Shown one piece after another: positions 42,608-49,887 of a DNA stretch of 64,000 bases. Location: the NCBI RefSeq assembly GCF_033025475.1, contig NZ_CP130322.1:1178001-1242000 (forward strand). The letters run 5' to 3'. The stretch is from Sphingomonas sp. C3-2 (lineage in GTDB: Bacteria; Pseudomonadota; Alphaproteobacteria; Sphingomonadales; Sphingomonadaceae). Both the position numbers and the translations under genes were made by a program. A model generated the notes under the pieces. That model saw only the letters and a list, made by a program, of their open reading frames with translations. It was not told the origin of the DNA and did not search any database. Numbering within the stretch: position 1 is the first letter of the stretch; each line of letters opens with the position of its first letter.

Positions 42608-42997
42608 TCAGGTAAGCTCGCCGAATACCCGTTCGATCTTTTCCTTGAGCGCCGCAGGCGCAAAAGGCTTCACGACATAGTTGTTGACGCCCAGTTCCGC
42701 CGCCTTCTGCACCAGTTCCCGGTCGGCAGATCCGGTCAGCATGATGAAAACGGTCTTGCCGATAACGGGATCGGCACGGACCGCTTCCAGAAACTGAAGC
42801 CCGTCCATGTCGGGCATGTTGTAATCCGAAATCACGAGATGCACGCGATCGGTCTTGATCGCAGGTAGCGCCTCAACCGCGCTCGCCTTGTCGCGTACGT
42901 CCTTGAAGCCAAGATCCTGCAGGGTGCGCCGGATCATCGCACGCATACTCGTCTGGTCGTCTACTACCATTACCTTGATTGCAGCCGCTGAGGGCAT
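42608..42997 (-). CDS. cheY: CheY-type response regulator (cheB-cheD position)
   Basis: A 129-residue single-domain receiver. D13-D14 acidic pair (MVVDDQTS), phospho-acceptor Asp58 in ISDYNMPDMDG, Thr in MLTGSADRE and Lys in YVVKPFAPA are all present. In the rhizobial operon order this is CheY2, the one that binds the motor. Two CheYs in one operon suggest motor-CheY plus phosphate-sink use. Confidence 0.92.
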   Translation of the reverse strand: MPSAAAIKVMVVDDQTSMRAMIRRTLQDLGFKDVRDKASAVEALPAIKTDRVHLVISDYNMPDMDGLQFLEAVRADPVIGKTVFIMLTGSADRELVQKAAELGVNNYVVKPFAPAALKEKIERVFGELT

Positions 42998-43012
42998 TTC
43001 AGACTCCCAATA

Positions 43013-44044
43013 TCAATTCGATGTACGGCATACGCCGAGGATGGCCTCGGGCATGGCCGACAAGTTCAGTTCGCGTTCGACCGCACCCATTTCGAATGCG
43101 GCGCGCGGCATTCCATAAATCACGCAGCTTGCCTGGCTTTGGCCGAAGGTGTGCGCCCCGCCCAGGCGCATCGCCTTCAAGCCGGCCGCGCCGTCATTGC
43201 CCATGCCGGTTAAAATGACGCCCACCGCCTTGGCACCGAGCGCCGCGACGGAATTGAACAGCACATCCACCGATGGGCGGTGACCGCCCACGGGTTCAGA
43301 GGGGCGCAACCGGATATGGCCGTGCGTGCCGCCCACCAGCTCCATATGGTTCTCACCGCCAGGCGCGATATAAACCTTGCCGCGTTCCAGCAGCATGCCC
43401 GACTTTGCCTCGACCACGCTCACACGGCTTTCGCGGTCGAGCCGCGCGGCGAAGCCCTGGGTAAAGCTTGCCGGCATGTGCTGAACAACCAGCACCGGCG
43501 GCGTATCGGGTGGCAATGCACCGATCAGCGAGAAGAGAGCTTCGACCCCGCCGGTCGAGGCGCCAATGGCGATCACCATATCGCGCATCTGGCCCGGCGC
43601 GGACGCGGTTACCGGCGCCACGCGGTGCGGCGTCTGCCGTACCGACGAGCGCGCGGCCGCCTTCACCATCCGGCACAGCTTCGCACCGTCCTGGACGATC
43701 TCCAGCGGATTGCCCACCGGCTTGGCGATGCAGTCTACGGCGCCCAGCCGCAAAGCTTCGATCGTCACCTCGGCGCCCCGCGCGGTCAGCGTCGAGCACA
43801 TGACCACCGGCATCGGGCGCAGGCGCATGATCTTTTCAAGGAAGGACAGGCCGTCCATCCCCGGCATCTCGACGTCCAACGTCACGACATCGGGGTTGAG
43901 TTCCTTGATCATCGCACGTGCCGCATGGGGCTCGGGTGCCATGCCCACCACCTCGATTTCGGGGTCGGCGGACAGGATTCGGTTCAGCATCGCGCGCATC
44001 GACGCGCTGTCATCGACGATAAGCGCGCGAACGGGGCCGCTCAT
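43013..44044 (-). CDS. cheB: Chemotaxis methylesterase/deamidase CheB
   Basis: A 343-residue protein with a receiver domain (Asp57 in VTLDVEMPGMDG) and a C-terminal esterase. The catalytic triad is Ser in GASTGG, His in VVQHMPASF and Asp in GMGNDGA. It removes methyl groups from MCPs when phosphorylated by CheA. It overlaps cheR by four bases. Confidence 0.96.
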   Translation of the reverse strand: MSGPVRALIVDDSASMRAMLNRILSADPEIEVVGMAPEPHAARAMIKELNPDVVTLDVEMPGMDGLSFLEKIMRLRPMPVVMCSTLTARGAEVTIEALRLGAVDCIAKPVGNPLEIVQDGAKLCRMVKAAARSSVRQTPHRVAPVTASAPGQMRDMVIAIGASTGGVEALFSLIGALPPDTPPVLVVQHMPASFTQGFAARLDRESRVSVVEAKSGMLLERGKVYIAPGGENHMELVGGTHGHIRLRPSEPVGGHRPSVDVLFNSVAALGAKAVGVILTGMGNDGAAGLKAMRLGGAHTFGQSQASCVIYGMPRAAFEMGAVERELNLSAMPEAILGVCRTSN

Positions 44045-44931
44045 TGGCCTCCTCCCGATTTGCGGTAGATGGTCTGCCCAACGGCTTCCATCCGCGTCGC
44101 GGCCGCGCCGATCAGGCGTTCGGAGTGGCCAATATACAGATGGCCGCCCGGCGCCAGCATGTCGACCAGCCGCTCCTCAAGCTCCGCCTTTGCCCGGTCA
44201 TCGAAATAGATCATGACGTTGCGGCAGAAGATCGCATCATATTTCTGGCGCATCGGCCAGGACGCGAAGAGATTGAGCACGCGGGCGGTGACAAGCGCGC
44301 GCAGTTCGTCGGCAATCACGAAATTGTCGCCGTTAGGACGAAGCCATTTCGCGCGGTAGGTCTGGGGGATCGGCTCGACGGTCGCCGCCGAATAGGTCGC
44401 CCGGCGCACAGCGTCCACCACAGGCGGCGAAATGTCGGTCGCCAGCAGCTTGACGTCGCTCGTCTTCAGCCAGTTGGCGCTCGCCTGCGCGTCACCCGCA
44501 AGGCACATCGCAATCGAATAGACTTCCTCGCCGCTCGAGCAGCCTGCCGACCAGATACGTACCGGCTGGCCAACGCGCGCGCGCCCCTGCAGCACGGGAA
44601 GAACCTGCCCGCGGAAATGATCGAAATGATGCGCCTCGCGAAAGAAATGCGTGTGGTTGGTGGTCAGTGCAACCACCATGGCACGGCGTTCTTCCTCGTC
44701 TTCGTTGACGAGCGCGACATAGTCCTTGAACCGCGTCAGCCCCCGCTCACGCAACCGGCGCGCCAGCCGGGAATGGACGAGCGTGATCTTGGTTTCGACC
44801 AGGTGGATACGGGCCTCGGCCTGCATGATGGCCGCGATCTGACGAAATTCGTCGATCCCGAGTTCGGCGCTGGCGACAAGCGCAGACGCGCCGCCCCGCT
44901 CCGCATCGGCAGGGAAGACCTCGTGTTTCAC
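44041..44931 (-). CDS. cheR: Chemotaxis methyltransferase CheR
   Basis: A 296-residue SAM-dependent MCP methyltransferase with an N-terminal helical domain and a catalytic domain containing IWSAGCSSGEEVYSIAMCL (SAM motif), NHTHFFREAHHFDHF and FCRNVMIYFDDRAK. The beta-subdomain that docks to receptor C-terminal pentapeptides lies within the catalytic half; both MCPs in this window end in a matching pentapeptide. Confidence 0.96.
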   Translation of the reverse strand: MKHEVFPADAERGGASALVASAELGIDEFRQIAAIMQAEARIHLVETKITLVHSRLARRLRERGLTRFKDYVALVNEDEEERRAMVVALTTNHTHFFREAHHFDHFRGQVLPVLQGRARVGQPVRIWSAGCSSGEEVYSIAMCLAGDAQASANWLKTSDVKLLATDISPPVVDAVRRATYSAATVEPIPQTYRAKWLRPNGDNFVIADELRALVTARVLNLFASWPMRQKYDAIFCRNVMIYFDDRAKAELEERLVDMLAPGGHLYIGHSERLIGAAATRMEAVGQTIYRKSGGGQ

Positions 44932-45422
44932 GCGGCCATGTCCGTCAGGTGCCGGGTCAGGCTCAACGCATCGAGGTCGAGGAGGAGCACCATCGTCTCG
45001 GCATTTTCGGTGTCGGTCGTGCGACGTTCGATCTTGACGAGACCGGCGATCACGCTTTCCTCGTTCACCTCCACTTCGGGTGCGGGCTGGATGTCGGCAC
45101 CGTTGATCACGACGATGTCGGCAACTTCATCGACCAGGAAACCGGCCTGCTTGTTGGCGATGCTGACGACGAGGATGCACGAGCGCGAATGGATCTTGCT
45201 CGGTTCCCAGCCCAGTCGTTCGGAAAGGCCGACCACCGGCACCACCGACCCCCGCAGGTTAGTCACACCCTTGATGAACGAGGGCACGCTCGGCAGCGGG
45301 GTAGGCTCTTCCCATTCGCGGATTTCGATCAGCGAGCGCATGTCGATGCCGAACATTTGTTCGCCCAGCGTGAAGGTGACGATCTTGCGTTCGTCGGTTT
45401 TCTGCTCTTCGACAATGTTCAT
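44928..45422 (-). CDS. cheW: Chemotaxis coupling protein CheW
   Basis: A 164-residue SH3-like coupling protein. VTFTLGEQMFGIDMRSLIEI, VPSFIKGVTNLRGSVVPVVGL and GFLVDEVADIVVI are family signatures. It bridges CheA and the receptors. Overlaps of four bases with cheA and cheR show tight coupling. Confidence 0.95.
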   Translation of the reverse strand: MNIVEEQKTDERKIVTFTLGEQMFGIDMRSLIEIREWEEPTPLPSVPSFIKGVTNLRGSVVPVVGLSERLGWEPSKIHSRSCILVVSIANKQAGFLVDEVADIVVINGADIQPAPEVEVNEESVIAGLVKIERRTTDTENAETMVLLLDLDALSLTRHLTDMAA

Positions 45423-47650
45423 GCCGCGATTCCTTTCAGCGCGAATTTGTTCTGGTTTCCGGACGCGACGAGCGCGTCGATATCGAGAATGAGCGCGATC
45501 GATCCATCGCCAAGGATGGTGGCGCCGCCCAAACCGCGAATGGGGTGAAGATTGTCCTCCAGGCTCTTGATCACCACCTCGCGGCGGTTGTCGATCGTAT
45601 CGACCATCAGGCCGACATTGCCGGTCGCTTCGCTCTCGACGATGATCACAACCGATTCCTCGGGGTTGCGACGATCATTGGCACCAAACCCGAAGAGTTC
45701 ATCGACGCGCTTCACCGGCAGATACTGGCCGCGCAGCTCGATCACCTCGGCGGTGGGCGACGTCGGCTTGACCTGCCCTGCCTCGGGCCGGACGGTTTCG
45801 ATCACATTGGCGAGCGGCAGAACATAGCGCTGGTCGCCCAGGCGCACGATCATGCCGTCGAGAATGGCGAGCGTCAGCGGCAGCGCCATGATGAAGGTCG
45901 TCCCTTCGCCCGGCACCGAATGGATTTCGACGCGGCCGCCCAGCGCTTCGACGTTGCTGCGCACCACATCCATGCCCACACCGCGTCCCGACACGTCCGA
46001 AATCGTTTCGGCGGTCGAGAAACCGGGGGCACAGATCAGCCCGTCAATCTCCTCGTCGGACAGTTGCGCATCGGCGCTGATGATACCCTTTTCCACGGCC
46101 TTGGCACGCACACGCACCCGGTCGATACCCTTGCCGTCGTCGCTGACGCGCACGACGATGCGTGCGCCCTTCTGCTCGGCGGACAGGCGGATCGTCCCTT
46201 CGGGCGACTTGCCTGCGGCGATGCGCTCCTCGGCGGATTCGATCCCATGGTCCACGGCGTTGCGGATCATGTGGGTCAGCGGATCGCCGATCTTTTCGAG
46301 CACGCCCTTGTCGACTTCGGTCGTCTCGCCGGTCATCTCCAACTGCACCGTCTTACCGGTCTTGGCGGCAAGATCGCGCAGCATGCGCGGCACGCGGGAA
46401 AAGGCCTGGCGGATGGGCTGCGCGCGCAGCGACATCACATTGTCCTGAATCTGCCGCGTCAGACGCGACAATTCGGGCAGCTCGACACGCTCCTGATCCG
46501 CCGGAGACAGCCGATCGGCAAGGATTGATCCCCGGATCACCAGTTCGCCGACAAGATTGAGCAACTGGTCAAGCTTGGACAGGTCGACACGGATGGTCTG
46601 GGCCGCGGGTTCAGCACCGCCCCGTCCCTCACCGGCCGCCGGAGCAGCGATTGCTGCTACAGGTGCCGCCACGCTTGCAACGGGAGAAATTTCTTCGGGT
46701 ATTACCGGCAGAGACAGGTCTTCAAGGTCGACGACGACCGGAACGAACCCGGCTTCATCGGCTTCACCCAATGTCTCGGCGGGAAGCTCCACAGGCGCGG
46801 CACCGGATGCTTGTTCCTGAGTCACGTCGATCACCGAGTCCGGCGACACGAAGTCGAAACATTCGCGAATATCGGCTTCGGATACTTCGGCGGGGACGCT
46901 CAGCGTCCACCCGAAATAGCTATCCTCGGGGTCCAGATCGCGCAGATCGGGCAGGGCACTTGTGTCGACCGCCGTCACCACACCGCCCAGCGCCTCAAGC
47001 TCGCGCAGGATCAGCAGCGGTTCACCGCCATTGGCAAGTGCCGCGCGCGACGGCTTGAACACGACCGTCCAGGGCAGAGGCCCCTCGGGCACGGCCGGCG
47101 CATCGAAATCGTCAAGTGCCACCACAACCGGTTCGAAACCGAAGGGATCAAACTCCTCGACCGGAGCCGCAACGGGCACGAATCCAAGCGGATCGATTTC
47201 CTCGGCAACCTCGGCGACAGCGGATGCAGCAGCCGGGGCCGACACGTCACCTGCCCCCTTGTTTTCGAGCACAGCGTCGAGTTGCACGATCATCGCGGCG
47301 TCGTCGGGCGCGGCCGATCCGGTCTGCGCCGAGCTGACATGGTCCGACAAAAGGTCGAATGCGTTGAGCAGAATTTGCGTGACCCCCGGGGTCGCCGGGA
47401 TCTTGCCGCCACGCACTTCGTCGAGGACATTTTCGAAACGGTGCGAAAAGGTCAAAAGCGCCATGTGCCCGAACGCGCCCGAGCCACCCTTGATCGAGTG
47501 GACGGCCCGAAACACGCCAGCAATCACTTCGGCAGAGGCATCGCCCGCCGCCATCGCGGACAGCCCCTCTTCGGCGATCACGAGGCCTTCGGCGCATTCC
47601 TCGAAAAAGATGCCCTGGATTTCGTCCAGCTCATCATTGCCGGTGCTCAT
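45419..47650 (-). CDS. cheA: Chemotaxis histidine kinase CheA
   Basis: A 743-residue kinase. P1 HPt domain with His51 (RAVHSIKGGSGA); an acidic linker; a P2-like CheY-binding domain (about 190-275); a second linker; P3 dimerisation (IRVDLSKLDQLLNLVGELVI); P4 ATPase with HMIRNAVDHGIES, SDDGKGID and SGRGVGMDVV; and P5 CheW-like regulatory domain. The ATG at 47650 overlaps the stop of the upstream cheY. A GFxPV-type motif recurs three times in the two linkers (153-167, 168-182, 297-311). Confidence 0.96.
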   Translation of the reverse strand: MSTGNDELDEIQGIFFEECAEGLVIAEEGLSAMAAGDASAEVIAGVFRAVHSIKGGSGAFGHMALLTFSHRFENVLDEVRGGKIPATPGVTQILLNAFDLLSDHVSSAQTGSAAPDDAAMIVQLDAVLENKGAGDVSAPAAASAVAEVAEEIDPLGFVPVAAPVEEFDPFGFEPVVVALDDFDAPAVPEGPLPWTVVFKPSRAALANGGEPLLILRELEALGGVVTAVDTSALPDLRDLDPEDSYFGWTLSVPAEVSEADIRECFDFVSPDSVIDVTQEQASGAAPVELPAETLGEADEAGFVPVVVDLEDLSLPVIPEEISPVASVAAPVAAIAAPAAGEGRGGAEPAAQTIRVDLSKLDQLLNLVGELVIRGSILADRLSPADQERVELPELSRLTRQIQDNVMSLRAQPIRQAFSRVPRMLRDLAAKTGKTVQLEMTGETTEVDKGVLEKIGDPLTHMIRNAVDHGIESAEERIAAGKSPEGTIRLSAEQKGARIVVRVSDDGKGIDRVRVRAKAVEKGIISADAQLSDEEIDGLICAPGFSTAETISDVSGRGVGMDVVRSNVEALGGRVEIHSVPGEGTTFIMALPLTLAILDGMIVRLGDQRYVLPLANVIETVRPEAGQVKPTSPTAEVIELRGQYLPVKRVDELFGFGANDRRNPEESVVIIVESEATGNVGLMVDTIDNRREVVIKSLEDNLHPIRGLGGATILGDGSIALILDIDALVASGNQNKFALKGIAA

Positions 47651-48012
47651 GGGCAAACCTTGCGAATGGCGGCGGCCAGCTTGGCGGCATCGAACGGCTT
47701 GGTGATCCAGCCGGTCGCGCCTGCCGTGCGCGCACGCGTTTTCTTCTCGTCCGAAAACTCGGTCGACAGCACCAGGATCGGCGTGCCGCGAAATGCGGGA
47801 ACCGCACGGACGGCCTCGATCAGTTCGAACCCGTCCATCTTGGGCATGTTGATGTCGGTGATCAGCAGGTCGGGCTTCACTTCGTGCATGCGCTCAAGAC
47901 CGTGTTCGCCGTCATTGGCGCCCTCGATCCGATAGCCCTGCGCGGTGAGCGACGTCTTGAGCAGCATGCGCATGCTCGCAGAATCGTCGACGGTGAGGAT
48001 AAGCTTGCTCAC
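47647..48012 (-). CDS. cheY: CheY-type response regulator upstream of cheA
   Basis: A 121-residue receiver with D9-D10, phospho-acceptor Asp53 in LLITDINMPKMDG, Ser/Thr in LSTEFSD and Lys in WITKPFDA. Its place between the STAS gene and cheA matches CheY1, the phosphate sink in Sinorhizobium. It overlaps both neighbours by four bases. Confidence 0.92.
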   Translation of the reverse strand: MSKLILTVDDSASMRMLLKTSLTAQGYRIEGANDGEHGLERMHEVKPDLLITDINMPKMDGFELIEAVRAVPAFRGTPILVLSTEFSDEKKTRARTAGATGWITKPFDAAKLAAAIRKVCP

Positions 48013-48326
48013 TGAATGATGTCCTCTTCAGCAGAAATTCCGATCGCGTCGCCCAGACGGCACGCGTTTACGCGGTCAACAAAGGCCTGGCTCGGATGGT
48101 CGATCCGGAAGGTTTGACCTGCACGCTCGGCCTCTGCGCGCGCTGCCACCAGCAATTGGAGAACGGCCTGGCCCACGCTTTCCACCTCGCTGGCGTCGAT
48201 CGCCATTTCGCCGTCGAAATCGGCGGCAAGGACAAGCCTGACGCGCAGATCTTCTGCGGTGGTGGTGGAGCCGTGCGGCGGCAGACGAAGCGAACGATCG
48301 TCGGAAACGTCAGACGGGTGTTGCAT
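48009..48326 (-). CDS. STAS-domain chemotaxis protein (CheS-like position)
   Basis: A 105-residue protein. After a short polar leader, LRVRLVLAADFDGEMAIDASEVESVG... has the alternating strand/helix pattern of STAS/lipid-asymmetry MlaB-type domains, with the Asp-Ala-Ser loop. It occupies the slot of cheS in rhizobial operons (before cheY1-cheA), where CheS speeds sink-CheY dephosphorylation by binding CheA. That role is an inference here. The chosen start at 48326 overlaps motA by 17 bases; 48350 is an alternative. Confidence 0.6.
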   Translation of the reverse strand: MQHPSDVSDDRSLRLPPHGSTTTAEDLRVRLVLAADFDGEMAIDASEVESVGQAVLQLLVAARAEAERAGQTFRIDHPSQAFVDRVNACRLGDAIGISAEEDIIQ

Positions 48327-49194
48327 TGAGCTGGTCCTTGACTTCATCAAGCGCAGCTTCGAGCTGCACGAAGGACGGCGCGTAGCTGGACGGGGTCATC
48401 CGTCGCGCCAGTTCGATGGCCACCTGGGTCGGCAACCCTTGGGCATGAGCGATAATCGCGGTCTTGACGATCGCGAAGGGCTTGCAATCGCTTTCGATCG
48501 TCTGCTGCAACTTAGATGCGATCGGACCGACAAAGCAGTAGGACAGCAACACGCCCAGGAACGTGCCCACAAGCGCGCCGCCGATCATCGCGCCCAGCAC
48601 GTCGGTCGGCTGATCGATCGAACTCATCGTCTTGATCACGCCCAGAACGGCCGCGACGATCCCCAGCGCCGGCAAACCGTCTGCCATAATCTGCAGCGAA
48701 TGCTGCGGCTGCATTTCCTCATGGAAATGCCGCTCGATATCGTTCTCCATCGCCTCGGCGATCTGATACGGATCCTCGAAATTCACCGTCATCATGCGCA
48801 GATAGTCGCAGATGAAATCGACCAGCGCGCGATCTGCCGAAAGCCGGGGATAACGGGTGAAGATGCTGCTCGTCTCGGGCGCATCCAGATGGCTCTCGAT
48901 CGCCGTCGCCCCACCCTTGCGGAAAGTGCTCAGCAGCGTGAACATCAGCGCCAGCAAGTCGCGATAATCGGCCTCGGTCCAACGCGGTCCCTTGAACACG
49001 CGCACCACGCCATTCCACGCCTTTTTCACCGTTGGCATCGAATTGCCGAGGATGAAGGCGCCCACCGCTGCGCCGCCAATCGCCATCATTTCATGCGGCA
49101 AGGCATGGAGAATGACCATGACATTGCCACCGGAAATAAGGAAACTGCCGAAGACGCAGACCAGAATGACGACGAGACCGATACCGTTAAGCAT
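48310..49194 (-). CDS. motA: Flagellar stator protein MotA
   Basis: A 294-residue protein with four transmembrane helices: two near the N-terminus (about 5-25 and 32-52) and two at about 170-220 with DGLPALGIVAAVLGVIKTM and GAMIGGALVGTFLGVLLSY. The cytoplasmic loop carries charged residues for FliG contact. It is first in the operon ending with motB, preceded by an ATCCTATAA element. Confidence 0.96.
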   Translation of the reverse strand: MLNGIGLVVILVCVFGSFLISGGNVMVILHALPHEMMAIGGAAVGAFILGNSMPTVKKAWNGVVRVFKGPRWTEADYRDLLALMFTLLSTFRKGGATAIESHLDAPETSSIFTRYPRLSADRALVDFICDYLRMMTVNFEDPYQIAEAMENDIERHFHEEMQPQHSLQIMADGLPALGIVAAVLGVIKTMSSIDQPTDVLGAMIGGALVGTFLGVLLSYCFVGPIASKLQQTIESDCKPFAIVKTAIIAHAQGLPTQVAIELARRMTPSSYAPSFVQLEAALDEVKDQLNATPV

Positions 49195-49236
49195 GGATGA
49201 GTCCAGAAAATGATGTGGCCGCAGCCGGTTTCCTGA

Positions 49237-49245
49237 TTATAGGAT
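49237..49245 (-). promoter_or_regulatory. ATCCTATAA motif before motA
   Basis: Minus-strand CTTCATCCTATAATC, an exact match, lies 42 bases upstream of the motA start of the stator-chemotaxis operon. Confidence 0.55.
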
Positions 49246-49377
49246 GAAGATCGCATGAGTGGCGCGGTGCGCGCCCATTTTCGAACGGGTTTGGCTTCAA
49301 CCCGGAAAATAATCGGCCAAGGTCCCCACACCCGATGGTGTCGTCCTAAAATGGAGATACCATTTGAGGGAGATACC

Positions 49378-49740
49378 ATGTCACTCGACGCCTATCGCCG
49401 CGTGCAAAAGATCGCAGCGAGCCCGCGCGGCACTGAATATCGACTGATGAGCCAGATCACCGGGGAAATGATCGATGCGCGCGATGCGGGACTGACCGGC
49501 GCCGGGCTGATGCCCGCCCTGCACCGCAATCGCGAGGTCTGGACCGTTTTCTCGAGCCTGTGTGCCCTGCCGGGCAACCAGCTTCCCGATGCGCTGCGCG
49601 CCGGGATCATCTCGCTTGCGCTCTGGGTCGATCGTCACACTACGGCGGTCGTGCGCGGCCAGGAATCAATCGACGATCTGATCGACATCAACCGCTCAAT
49701 CATCGACGGGCTGGCAAACGAGAACGTCGCCGCTGCCTGA
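49378..49740 (+). CDS. flaF: Flagellin regulator/secretion factor FlaF
   Basis: A 120-residue FlaF-family protein (YRRVQKIAASPRGTEYRLMSQITGEM at the N-terminus). In alphaproteobacteria FlaF, with FlbT, controls flagellin translation and secretion. The ATG at 49378 has a ribosome site (gagggagatacc). No flbT or flagellin gene is in the window. It is divergent from motA; tcgtCCTAAAATgg about 27 bases upstream is a weak relative of the motility word. Confidence 0.85.
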   Translation: MSLDAYRRVQKIAASPRGTEYRLMSQITGEMIDARDAGLTGAGLMPALHRNREVWTVFSSLCALPGNQLPDALRAGIISLALWVDRHTTAVVRGQESIDDLIDINRSIIDGLANENVAAA

Positions 49741-49826
49741 CCAAACATACCTTTTTCTGTCGTCGCCGCGCCGCCATGCCGATGGCGGCAGGCGGATGCC
49801 GAACCGCGCATTTTCGATACACCGTT

Positions 49827-49835
49827 ATCCTATAC
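49827..49835 (+). promoter_or_regulatory. ATCCTATAC motif before the FixL-like kinase
   Basis: CCGTTATCCTATACTC, one mismatch to the recurring word, lies about 50 bases before the kinase start in the 147-base gap after flaF. Confidence 0.45.
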
Positions 49836-49887
49836 TCTTTCGCCTAACCCCACATTGAGCTAGCCCGTTCGAGGGGGCTGACGTGGC

